Of a DNA stretch of 64,000 nt, positions 1-7,173 are shown piece after piece; the first letter of the stretch is position 1, and every line of letters starts with the position of its first letter. The notes below the pieces were generated by a model. It saw only the letters and a program-made list of their open reading frames with translations. It was not told where the DNA came from and ran no database searches. This DNA is from Winogradskyella algicola (GTDB lineage: Bacteria; Bacteroidota; Bacteroidia; Flavobacteriales; Flavobacteriaceae). The DNA lies in contig NZ_SZQF01000001.1 in the NCBI RefSeq assembly GCF_005869935.1, positions 744,001 through 808,000 on the forward strand, given 5' to 3'. The position numbers were made by a program, and so were the translations under genes.

Positions 1-91
1 GTAGCTTGTTAACCGCTTGAAATGAAGTCCAGGTTAGAGGTTTATCAATCAATAAAACCTGACCGTCTTTGTAATCTTCTAAAGTTTTCAT
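1..91 (-). CDS. truB: tRNA pseudouridine(55) synthase TruB, N-terminal fragment
   Basis: Partial gene running off the left edge; only the first 30 codons are present. The reverse strand reads from an ATG at 89-91 and contains LLIDKPLTWTSFQAVNKL, the TruB N-terminal signature (DKPxGxTS-like). TruB makes the T-loop pseudouridine of tRNA. Its start overlaps the uppP stop by 4 bases (ATGA), indicating translational coupling. The order ftsX, DUF3098, uppP, truB is a familiar Bacteroidota arrangement (family knowledge). The fragment is too short to judge catalytic residues. Confidence 0.85.
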   Translation of the reverse strand, partial: MKTLEDYKDGQVLLIDKPLTWTSFQAVNKL

Positions 92-882
92 GATGCGAAT
101 GACCAGATTATTGCAATAAGACCAACAATGATGCAGTAGATAGAAAAGTAAGTGAGTTTACTTTGTTTTACTAAAGCAATCATCCATTTACAAGCAAATA
201 ATCCTGCTACAAAAGCAGCTATAAAACCAATGCTTAGTGTTGTAAAGTTGGCACTGTCGTAAGTGATCTCTCCACCTAAAATATCTTTAGCAATTTTTCC
301 AAAAATTAAAGGAACAACCATTAAAAATGAAAAACGTGCAGCCTTGGTTTTGTCATTACCCAATAATACCGAAGTAGAAATGGTAGCGCCAGAACGAGAG
401 ATACCAGGCAACATAGCAATAGCTTGAGAAATACCAATAACAAACGCATTACTAAACGTTACATTTTTGTTGGTGTCCTTAGCTCTATCTGCCATAAACA
501 ACAAAATTGCAGTAACAATTAGCATAATGCCAACAAGTAAGATGTTGCCGTTAAAAAGAGCCTCGAGCTGTTCTTCAAAAAACAAACCAACAATTACAGC
601 AGGTATCATGGAGATTACAATTTTGCTTAGAAATTGTAAATCTTCGTTCCATTCAAATTTCAAGATACCTTTTATGATCTCTATAATATCTTTTCTAAAA
701 ATGACAATGGTACTTAGTGCTGTAGCAAAGTGAAGCACTACTGTAAATAATAAACTTTCTTTTGGTAAAGAATTATCGCCAAGAATAGCTTTTCCTAATT
801 CTAAATGACCACTAGAGGATACAGGTAAAAACTCAGTTAAACCCTGTACAATTCCTAAGATAATAGCATCAATAACTTCCAT
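88..882 (-). CDS. uppP: undecaprenyl-diphosphatase UppP (BacA)
   Basis: Integral membrane phosphatase that recycles undecaprenyl pyrophosphate to the monophosphate carrier used for peptidoglycan and surface glycans. The 264-residue length is normal. Both signature motifs are visible: EFLPVSSSGHL at about residues 17-27 and PGISRSG at 159-165, the latter supplying the phosphate-binding arginine and serine. Several hydrophobic segments span the protein. It lies downstream of DUF3098 and is coupled to truB through an ATGA overlap. Bacitracin resistance is the classical overexpression phenotype of the family. Confidence 0.96.
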   Translation of the reverse strand: MEVIDAIILGIVQGLTEFLPVSSSGHLELGKAILGDNSLPKESLLFTVVLHFATALSTIVIFRKDIIEIIKGILKFEWNEDLQFLSKIVISMIPAVIVGLFFEEQLEALFNGNILLVGIMLIVTAILLFMADRAKDTNKNVTFSNAFVIGISQAIAMLPGISRSGATISTSVLLGNDKTKAARFSFLMVVPLIFGKIAKDILGGEITYDSANFTTLSIGFIAAFVAGLFACKWMIALVKQSKLTYFSIYCIIVGLIAIIWSFAS

Positions 883-934
883 ACAACAAATGTATCAAAA
901 TTGATATGCTGATTGTTAAAATTAAAGTAGAATT

Positions 935-1198
935 TTATTTTTTAGAGTCCTTGTTAGGATTCAATAGAATGGCATACACCTGGAACCCAAAACCAATAAG
1001 CACTAAAGTTGGTGCTAAGCGAATACGTCTCCAGCTAAAAACATCAGGATTCCAAACATTAGGATCGTCACTTCCACCACCAGACATAAGGATAAACCCA
1101 ACAACAATACATGCCAAACCTATGAGCATAAACTTATAGTTCTTTTTTCCGAAGATAAATTCTGCCTTAGATTGTTCTTTACGTTTTTGTTCGCCCAT
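935..1198 (-). CDS. DUF3098 family small membrane protein
   Basis: An 87-residue protein with a charged N-terminus and two hydrophobic segments (about residues 23-40 and 62-80), separated by a glycine-rich loop and a WNPDVFSWRRIRLAP stretch typical of DUF3098. Function is unknown. Across Bacteroidota the gene sits between ftsX and uppP, as here, suggesting an envelope or division-related role by context only. The start is the ATG before GEQKRKEQ. It is probably co-transcribed with ftsX (67-base gap upstream) and uppP (52-base gap downstream). Confidence 0.85.
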   Translation of the reverse strand: MGEQKRKEQSKAEFIFGKKNYKFMLIGLACIVVGFILMSGGGSDDPNVWNPDVFSWRRIRLAPTLVLIGFGFQVYAILLNPNKDSKK

Positions 1199-1265
1199 GC
1201 TTATTGGATTATAATTGCAAAGTAATAGTTTTATTTAAAACTTTTGCGTTAAGAGCATCTAAAAT

Positions 1266-2144
1266 TTAATAATACAACTGATCCGTTTTTAAATTCAAGA
1301 AGCGTTGCGTAGCAATAAAAGTGCTAATCCAGGTGATGATTACACCCAACACAAAAATACCCACAAAAAGTCCAGTAATCATTACGGTATTTCTAAGTAA
1401 TTCTAACTCTGGAAAATACTGGTCTAAATAATATAAAACAACTGCCATGCCTGCTAAAGCGACGATGGCACCAACGATACCAAGTTGAACGCTTTTCCAA
1501 ACAAACGGTCTACGGATAAAACTTTTTGTCGCACCAACCATTTGCATAGTTTTAATAATAAATCGTTTAGAGTATACAGCTAAACGAATAGAACTGTTAA
1601 TTAATAAAACAGCGATAAGTGTAAATAATCCACTAATGATAAGGACCCAGAAACTAATCTTTTTAACATTATCGTTCATTAGTTCTACAAGGTCATTATC
1701 ATATCTTATGTCTTCGATAAACGATTTGGTTGAAAGACTTTCTGAGATTTCACTTAGCTTTTCAGTTGTGACAAAATCAGCTTTTAAGTACACGTCAATC
1801 GAATTTTTCAACGGATTATAACCCACAAAATCCATAAAATCTTCACCAGTTTCTGCTTTCATCATCTCGGCAGCTTCTTCTTTAGAGACATAGGTAGCTT
1901 CTTTAGAATACTCAGCCATGGCTAAACTTTTCTTTAACTGATTTACCTCAACCTCTTTTGCAGTATCATTCAAATAAATTGTCATCACAACTTGCTCCTT
2001 AAAATGATCAGCTACTTTTTTAGAATTAATAACCAAAAGACCAAGACAGCCTAAAAGAAACAAAACCAACGCAATACTAATCACTACAGAGATGTATGAT
2101 GATATTAATTTTCGTTTTTGATACTTGTCAAAAGATGATGCCAT
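1266..2144 (-). CDS. ftsX: cell division protein FtsX, permease-like
   Basis: The membrane subunit of the FtsEX complex, which couples ATP hydrolysis by FtsE to activation of periplasmic peptidoglycan hydrolases at division. The 292 residues show the FtsX layout: a short cytoplasmic N-terminus, one transmembrane helix (about 16-39), a periplasmic domain, then three C-terminal helices (about 164-184, 215-237, 255-275). The stretch MVGATKSFIRRPF between helices two and three is the family's conserved cytoplasmic loop. ftsE is not in the window, so its ATPase partner is encoded elsewhere. First clear member of the ftsX-DUF3098-uppP-truB cluster. Confidence 0.94.
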   Translation of the reverse strand: MASSFDKYQKRKLISSYISVVISIALVLFLLGCLGLLVINSKKVADHFKEQVVMTIYLNDTAKEVEVNQLKKSLAMAEYSKEATYVSKEEAAEMMKAETGEDFMDFVGYNPLKNSIDVYLKADFVTTEKLSEISESLSTKSFIEDIRYDNDLVELMNDNVKKISFWVLIISGLFTLIAVLLINSSIRLAVYSKRFIIKTMQMVGATKSFIRRPFVWKSVQLGIVGAIVALAGMAVVLYYLDQYFPELELLRNTVMITGLFVGIFVLGVIITWISTFIATQRFLNLKTDQLYY

Positions 2145-2163
2145 AGTAAAAAAAGATTAATTA

Positions 2164-2859
2164 TTAATTAGCAAATCCAGCTATTAGTCTGATTAAAGCA
2201 ATAATTACGATAATAACAGTAATAATTACATATTTATTTGAAGAAGATTGAGATTTTTTCAGAAAAGAATTGTATTTGAGTTGTTGCGTCTCATTCATTT
2301 TTATACTTCTCATTCGGTCTAAGATGCCATTAAACATAGAAAACTCAATCTCACTAGATGCTTTATATCTTTTCAATTCATCACAAACTGCAAGACAATT
2401 GTCTACAATTTCATTTTTTTTCTCTTGAATTTTTGGATGGTCTTTTTCAAAAATGGCTTTATTCACATAAGTGAGCACATTGTTTACTAAAGCGCCACTA
2501 ACTTTTAGAATAACTTCTAAATCTTTGTTACCATCAATTTTCTTCGCTAACTCTTGAGACAGTACATTTGTAGCTTCTAATCTTGGAAGTAAAAATTCAA
2601 CAATGTTTTCGGTAGTTTCAGCATTGCAAAACCAAGTTGAGTTTATTAGTTTAACAACTTTAGCTTCCTTTTTGGTACCTAAATGTGTATTGTAAATTTC
2701 TAAAAACGCCTCCTGATATTTTGGACTTAGCCAATCTATAAATTCACTACTAAAGTTGTTTTTAGTAGGAAACTTTGTAAAAGTATTAAGGTCTTTTTCC
2801 GTTATAAGTTTATTTAAGGTCTCGTGTTCTTGAAGAGTTGACTCAAAGTTTTTGCTCAT
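2164..2859 (-). CDS. hypothetical tail-anchored protein
   Basis: A 231-residue protein I do not recognise. Most of it is predicted soluble, helical and rich in Lys and Glu. A single hydrophobic helix at about residues 211-229 is followed by only a couple of residues, which is a tail-anchor topology with no signal peptide. It is 19 bases upstream of ftsX on the same strand and could share its transcript. A -7-like TAAATTTG lies on the minus strand at 2885-2892, before its start. No catalytic motif is apparent. It may be lineage-specific. Confidence 0.7.
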   Translation of the reverse strand: MSKNFESTLQEHETLNKLITEKDLNTFTKFPTKNNFSSEFIDWLSPKYQEAFLEIYNTHLGTKKEAKVVKLINSTWFCNAETTENIVEFLLPRLEATNVLSQELAKKIDGNKDLEVILKVSGALVNNVLTYVNKAIFEKDHPKIQEKKNEIVDNCLAVCDELKRYKASSEIEFSMFNGILDRMRSIKMNETQQLKYNSFLKKSQSSSNKYVIITVIIVIIALIRLIAGFAN

Positions 2860-2884
2860 CTATTTTCTATAAGTTTAAGTTGTA

Positions 2885-2892
2885 CAAATTTA
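2885..2892 (-). promoter_or_regulatory. putative -7 box for the 2859-88 gene cluster
   Basis: TAAATTTG on the minus strand matches the Bacteroidota -7 consensus TAnnTTTG and lies 25 bases before the start at 2859. No good TTTG -33 box is visible at the usual 19-21 base spacing, so this is a moderate call. It is divergent from the leuS promoter. Confidence 0.4.
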
Positions 2893-2992
2893 GTGAAATA
2901 AATATCCTATCGGTTGCGTTGATAGTCAATTTTTAATACCTATCTCTTCATAGATTTTTATGTTTCAGACTTTAATTCTCAGTCAATAAGTT

Positions 2993-3000
2993 TAAATTTG
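2993..3000 (+). promoter_or_regulatory. putative -7 box of leuS
   Basis: TAAATTTG followed by C lies 26 bases before the leuS start and matches TAnnTTTG. A convincing TTTG -33 element is not seen. A short leader of about 20 bases is implied. Confidence 0.45.
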
Positions 3001-3026
3001 CACCTTATTTCAAGGAAAACAGGAAG

Positions 3027-6000
3027 ATGAAATACAACTTCAACGACATAGAGAAAAAGTGGCAAGACTACTGGGCAAAAAACGAAACCTTTAAAGCGTC
3101 TAATAACAGCGACAAACCAAAATACTACGTGTTAGATATGTTCCCTTACCCAAGTGGAGCTGGTTTGCACGTTGGGCATCCGCTCGGCTACATCGCTAGT
3201 GATATTTATGCGCGTTACAAGCGTCATAAAGGATTTAATGTTTTGCATCCACAAGGCTACGATTCGTTTGGTTTACCTGCGGAACAGTATGCGATACAAA
3301 CAGGTCAGCATCCTGTGGTAACAACAGAGGCGAATATTAAAACCTATCGTCGTCAGTTAGACCAAATTGGATTCTCATTCGATTGGAGTAGAGAAGTACG
3401 CACAAGTAATCCTGAATATTACAAATGGACACAATGGATTTTCATTCAGTTGTTTGAATCATGGTACAACTACGATAGCAACAAAGCAGAAAATATTGAT
3501 ACCTTAATCAAAATGTTTGAAGCAGAAGGAAATACCAACGTGAATGCAGCTTGCGATGATGACATTAATCCGTTTACTGCTGAAGAATGGAGCGCTTTTT
3601 CAGAGACTGAAAAACAAAATATTCTTTTAAAATACAGATTGACCTATTTAGCAGAAACCGAAGTGAACTGGTGTCCTGCTTTAGGAACCGTTTTAGCCAA
3701 TGACGAAATTGTAAATGGCGTTTCAGAACGTGGTGGTCATCCTGTAATCCGTAAAAAAATGACTCAATGGAGTATGCGTATTTCGGCTTATGCAGAACGT
3801 TTGCTTCAAGGTTTAGATACCATTGATTGGACAGATGCACTTAAAGACATCCAAAAAAACTGGATAGGTAAATCGGTTGGTGCTTCAGTAACTTTCAATG
3901 TGATTCCAAATGATGCTGTCACTTCGAGCGCAGTCGAGAAGTCTCAAATCGAAGTCTTCACCACAAGACCAGACACCATTTTCGGTGTGTCGTTTATGAC
4001 CTTAGCACCAGAGCACGAGCTTGTGACACAAATTACAACAGACGAACAAAAAGCTGAGGTTGAAGCCTACATAGAAGCCACTGCAAAACGTAGTGAGCGC
4101 GACCGTATGGCAGATGTAAAAACCATTTCAGGGGTGTTTACAGGTGCGTATGCTGAGCATCCATTTACCAAAGAACCAATTCCGATTTGGATAGGCGATT
4201 ACGTATTAGCAAGCTACGGCACAGGAGCCGTTATGGCAGTACCTTGTGGAGACCAACGCGATTACGATTTTGCCAAGCACTTTAATATTCCGATTCCAAA
4301 TATTTTTGAAGGAGTTGATATTTCTGAGGAAGCCTTTGCGTCTAAGGATAACGTTAAGATTACCAATAGCGATTTCCTTAACGGAATGAACTACAAGAAA
4401 GCGACTAAGCGCGCTATTTTCGAATTAGAACAAATCGGTCAAGGCGAAGGAAAAACCAATTACCGTTTGCGCGATGCTGTGTTTTCTCGTCAGCGTTATT
4501 GGGGCGAACCATTCCCAGTATATTATAAGGATGGTATGCCACAAATGATAGACGAAAAACATTTACCATTAACCTTGCCAGAAGTTGAAAAATACTTACC
4601 AACAGAAGAAGGTGAACCACCATTAGGACGTGCAGACGTTTGGGCTTGGGACACTAATACAAACTCGGTTGTGTCAAATGATCTGGTGGCTGAGGCACTC
4701 GAAGCCACAAAATCAGACACTTCGAGAACCTCAGTGTCCGATGACGGCATTTACCCACTAGAACTCAACACTATGCCAGGTTGGGCAGGAAGCTCTTGGT
4801 ACTTCTTCCGTTATATGGAAGAGCAAGCCAACAGAGATGAAGCTTTCGCTACTGAAGATGCACTAAAATATTGGGAAAATGTAGATTTATATATTGGTGG
4901 TAGCGAGCACGCTACAGGACACTTACTGTACTCTCGTTTTTGGGTAAAGTTTTTATACGATAGAGGTTTTGTTGGAGTGGATGAACCATTTAAAAAGCTC
5001 ATTAACCAAGGGATGATACTTGGCACTAGTGCTTACGCATACAAGATTCATTGTTTTATAGCAGCGAAAAATGAAGAAGACACCTCTGAAAAAAGATGGT
5101 CTACAGAGGGAGAAGGCTTTATTTCAATAGACTTTTTAGAAAAAGTACTTGATGTAGATAAATTTGTGTATAATGGAAATGAATTTTTTAGTCACGGATT
5201 TGTTGATAATCTCGAAAAAAGACTCTCTTATCTAATGGAAGTTTTGGATATGCCAGAAAATATTCAAGAAATGATAATCAAAAAAGAGGAAACTTTAATA
5301 ATGACTGCTGTTTCAGTTCCTGTTATCGTTGACTATGTTAATTCTAGTGATGAGCTTGATGTTCAGGCCTTTAAAAACTGGAGGCCTGAATCTAAAAATA
5401 TGAAGTTCTATACACTACCTAATAAAAACTTTAAACTGGTCAGAACAGTCGAAAAAATGTCCAAATCCAAATACAATGTCGTTAATCCAGATGATATTGT
5501 AGAAGATTATGGCGCAGACAGCTTACGTTTGTACGAAATGTTTCTTGGGCCATTAGAACAATACAAACCTTGGAATACAGCAGGTATCACAGGAGTACAC
5601 GGTTTCCTTAAAAAACTTTGGAAGTTATTTCATACGGGAGAAAATGGTGCGTTCTATGTGGACTCTTCCCCTTTGGGGAAGTCGGAAGGGGCTGAGGCTT
5701 TAAAAACACTTCATAAAACCATTAAAAAGGTAGAGGAAGACATCGAGAATTTCTCGTTCAATACGTCGGTTTCTACGTTTATGATTGCGGTAAATGAGTT
5801 AACAGCGCAAAAGTGTACAAGTAAAGAAATCTTAGAGCCATTATTAGTGTTAGTGTCGCCTTATGCACCACACATTGCTGAAGAGTTATGGGAACAATTA
5901 GGGCATACAGAATCTATTTCAACAGCACCTTTCCCAAAATTTGAGGAAAAACATTTGGTAGAGCGTTCTAAAAATTATCCGATTTCGTTTAATGGCAAAA

Positions 6001-6152
6001 TGCGTTTCACGCTAGAATTACCATTAGATATGAGCAAGGATGAGATTGAAAAAACAGTCTTAGCACACGAAAAAACACAAGAACAATTACAAGGCCGCAT
6101 ACCTAAAAAGGTGATTGTAGTGCCAGGTAAGATTGTGAATATTGTAGGGTAA
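3027..6152 (+). CDS. leuS: leucyl-tRNA synthetase, enlarged by in-frame repeats
   Basis: Charges tRNA-Leu in the cytoplasm. Class I signatures are intact: HVGH at residues 48-51 and KMSKS at 810-814, with editing-domain text (TTRPDTIFG) between. At 1041 residues it is clearly longer than typical Bacteroidota LeuRS (roughly 920-950 from memory). Part of the excess is explained by palindromic repeats read in frame: residues about 298-307 (AVTSSAVEKSQ, a TCGAGCGCAGTCGAGA element), 554-571 (two 23-base palindromes) and 880-889 (SSPLGKSEGA, a CTTCCCCTTTGGGGAAG element). The leucine-specific insertion between GMILG (662-666) and KMSKS is also long, about 144 residues, and locally AT-rich. All catalytic segments remain in one frame, so the enzyme should be functional. 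Confidence 0.97.
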   Translation: MKYNFNDIEKKWQDYWAKNETFKASNNSDKPKYYVLDMFPYPSGAGLHVGHPLGYIASDIYARYKRHKGFNVLHPQGYDSFGLPAEQYAIQTGQHPVVTTEANIKTYRRQLDQIGFSFDWSREVRTSNPEYYKWTQWIFIQLFESWYNYDSNKAENIDTLIKMFEAEGNTNVNAACDDDINPFTAEEWSAFSETEKQNILLKYRLTYLAETEVNWCPALGTVLANDEIVNGVSERGGHPVIRKKMTQWSMRISAYAERLLQGLDTIDWTDALKDIQKNWIGKSVGASVTFNVIPNDAVTSSAVEKSQIEVFTTRPDTIFGVSFMTLAPEHELVTQITTDEQKAEVEAYIEATAKRSERDRMADVKTISGVFTGAYAEHPFTKEPIPIWIGDYVLASYGTGAVMAVPCGDQRDYDFAKHFNIPIPNIFEGVDISEEAFASKDNVKITNSDFLNGMNYKKATKRAIFELEQIGQGEGKTNYRLRDAVFSRQRYWGEPFPVYYKDGMPQMIDEKHLPLTLPEVEKYLPTEEGEPPLGRADVWAWDTNTNSVVSNDLVAEALEATKSDTSRTSVSDDGIYPLELNTMPGWAGSSWYFFRYMEEQANRDEAFATEDALKYWENVDLYIGGSEHATGHLLYSRFWVKFLYDRGFVGVDEPFKKLINQGMILGTSAYAYKIHCFIAAKNEEDTSEKRWSTEGEGFISIDFLEKVLDVDKFVYNGNEFFSHGFVDNLEKRLSYLMEVLDMPENIQEMIIKKEETLIMTAVSVPVIVDYVNSSDELDVQAFKNWRPESKNMKFYTLPNKNFKLVRTVEKMSKSKYNVVNPDDIVEDYGADSLRLYEMFLGPLEQYKPWNTAGITGVHGFLKKLWKLFHTGENGAFYVDSSPLGKSEGAEALKTLHKTIKKVEEDIENFSFNTSVSTFMIAVNELTAQKCTSKEILEPLLVLVSPYAPHIAEELWEQLGHTESISTAPFPKFEEKHLVERSKNYPISFNGKMRFTLELPLDMSKDEIEKTVLAHEKTQEQLQGRIPKKVIVVPGKIVNIVG
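3918..3945 (+). repeat. palindromic repeat, TCGAG type, inside leuS
   Basis: The core TCGAGCGCAGTCGAGA is flanked by complementary dinucleotides CT and AG, with GTCA before and TC after. The same core occurs at 46030-46053 (arms CA/TG), 60681-60706 (arms CC/GG) and inverted at 46064-46085. Here it is translated as part of the LeuRS editing-domain region. Confidence 0.85.
4686..4708 (+). repeat. palindromic repeat, CTGAG-TCGAAG type, inside leuS
   Basis: A 23-base element with core CTGAGGCACTCGAAG and perfect outer arms GTGG/CCAC. It is read in frame within LeuRS just before the conserved PLELNTMPGWAG segment. A second copy in the opposite orientation follows 7 bases later, and a third lies after leuS at 6170-6188. 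Confidence 0.85.
4716..4738 (-). repeat. palindromic repeat, CTGAG-TCGAAG type, inside leuS, inverted copy
   Basis: On the minus strand the core reads CTGAGGTTCTCGAAG with outer arms GACA/TGTC. The arms differ from those of the neighbouring copy at 4686-4708 but remain complementary, so pairing potential is kept while the sequence changes. Confidence 0.85.
5665..5699 (+). repeat. CTTCCCC-TTT-GGGGAAG element inside leuS
   Basis: The hairpin CTTCCCCTTTGGGGAAG at 5665-5681 is followed by TCGGAAGGGGCTGAGGCT. The same element opens hemW (60347-60380), and related copies end ruvC (60276-60300) and rimM (37041-37075). It is translated here as SSPLGKSEGAEA, between the C-terminal LeuRS helices. Confidence 0.85.
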
Positions 6153-6155
6153 CTA

Positions 6156-6199
6156 ATTCCTGCGTGTCACACTGAGCTTGTCGAAGTGAAAGCAGGAAT
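6156..6199 (+). repeat. nested hairpin repeat downstream of leuS
   Basis: Outer arms ATTCCTGC (6156-6163) and GCAGGAAT (6192-6199) pair perfectly over 8 bases. They enclose CACTGAGCTTGTCGAAGTG (6170-6188), the CTGAG-TCGAAG element also found twice in leuS. The hairpin begins 3 bases after the leuS stop and has no U-run, so it may shape mRNA 3' ends without being a classical terminator. Confidence 0.75.
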
Positions 6200-6212
6200 C
6201 TCAATATTAATT

Positions 6213-6258
6213 GTCAGTTCAAGTGTTCCAACCGGTAGTGTCGGAATGTATCGAGAAC
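6213..6258 (+). repeat. palindromic repeat, GTCAGTTC...GAGAAC type, intergenic
   Basis: GTCAGTTCAAGTG (6213-6225) and TATCGAGAAC (6249-6258) bracket an internal TTCC/GGAA hairpin. It belongs to the same family as 6721-6764 and the copy inside the glycosyltransferase gene at 57088-57129. It lies 30 bases before the small BamE-like gene. Confidence 0.7.
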
Positions 6259-6287
6259 GCAATAGCTAATAATTAAAATAAAAGATT

Positions 6288-6641
6288 ATGCAACTAAAAA
6301 GAATTGGTAAAATTAGTGTATTCTTTTTGGTTGCTGTAGTCTTAGCACTTATTCTTATAAGAATTCTGGAGGAGCCTTTTGATACGCAAAAGTGGCAATC
6401 AGAACCATTAAAACGCTACGAAATGGTAGATGATATCATAGAATCTCAAATTTTATCAGGCAAACCAAAGTCTGAAATTATTGAAATTTTAGGTCAACCA
6501 GATTCAAAACTAAATACATCAAAAGACGCTTTTATTTATAACATCGGAAATCCGCCAAGTTTTTTTTCATCTCAAAAAGAGTATTTACTTATTGTTTTTA
6601 AAAATGAACGTGTTGAAGATGTTTCTTTAGCTGTTGATTAA
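6288..6641 (+). CDS. small BamE/SmpA-like membrane-anchored protein
   Basis: A 117-residue protein with one N-terminal hydrophobic helix (about residues 8-25) and no lipobox cysteine, so it is probably inner-membrane anchored with the rest in the periplasm. The segment SEIIEILGQPDSK followed by short beta-like stretches (AFIYNIGN, YLLIVFKNERVEDVSL) resembles the BamE/OmlA-like fold, in which a helix-loop 'GxPD' precedes a three-stranded sheet. I infer fold similarity only; the specific role is unknown. It is flanked on both sides by palindromic repeats. Confidence 0.7.
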   Translation: MQLKRIGKISVFFLVAVVLALILIRILEEPFDTQKWQSEPLKRYEMVDDIIESQILSGKPKSEIIEILGQPDSKLNTSKDAFIYNIGNPPSFFSSQKEYLLIVFKNERVEDVSLAVD

Positions 6642-6653
6642 GTTTCGTCATCT

Positions 6654-6985
6654 AGCATCTCGATACTTTTCTTCGTGCCTCAGAAACACTCGATGTGACG
6701 CTATGTTGTTTTTAGTTCACGTCAGTTCGAGTGAAATCGCCATAAGCGATTTTATATCGAGAACTATTTTTTGGCATATTTTTAAAAGCATCTCGATACA
6801 ATTTTTCGTGCCTCAAAATCACTCGATGTGACGTTCTGTTGTTTTTCACTTTGTCAGTTAGAGTGAAATCACCAAAAAGCGATTTTGCACTTCGACAAGC
6901 TCTGCAGAACTATCGGGAACTATCAGAGGATATACTTTTTCTTTGTGCTTCGAAAATGCTCTATGTGACATTGTAGTTTCCTCTT
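6654..6985. repeat. tandem repeat array of about 133-base units
   Basis: The gap 6642-7173 has no convincing gene. Two units, starting at 6654 and 6787 (AGCATCTCGATAC in both), each hold an inverted palindromic element ending CACTCGATGTGACG and then a direct element starting GTCAGTT (6721-6764 is intact; the one from about 6854 is degraded). A third, decayed partial unit begins near 6920 (ATACTTTTTCTTTGTGC). In the intact copy the arms AAATCGC and GCGATTT pair perfectly. The remainder, 6986-7173, is AT-rich and shows nothing further. Confidence 0.75.
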
Positions 6986-7173
6986 CATCGAAAAAATAAT
7001 AATTTCGTCTATTGAGTTATTGTTCTGAAAAACAGCGTTTTATTTCAAATAATTTAAAATTCATTCTTCAAAATAATAATTCCGTAAAAATGACGCTCAA
7101 ACCATCCTATTATTTGGATAGCTAGATTTTTTGAGTGTATTTCATAGTGCTATTAACCACAATACAACAGCAA

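Noticed and set aside
6634-6831. 65-codon open frame across the tandem repeats
   Set aside because: It consists of palindromic repeat sequence, has no ribosome-binding context and no protein-like composition; the DNA repeat explains it.
7135-7173. Upstream GTG start for alanine dehydrogenase
   Set aside because: Adds 13 residues before the canonical MKIGVPREIK N-terminus.
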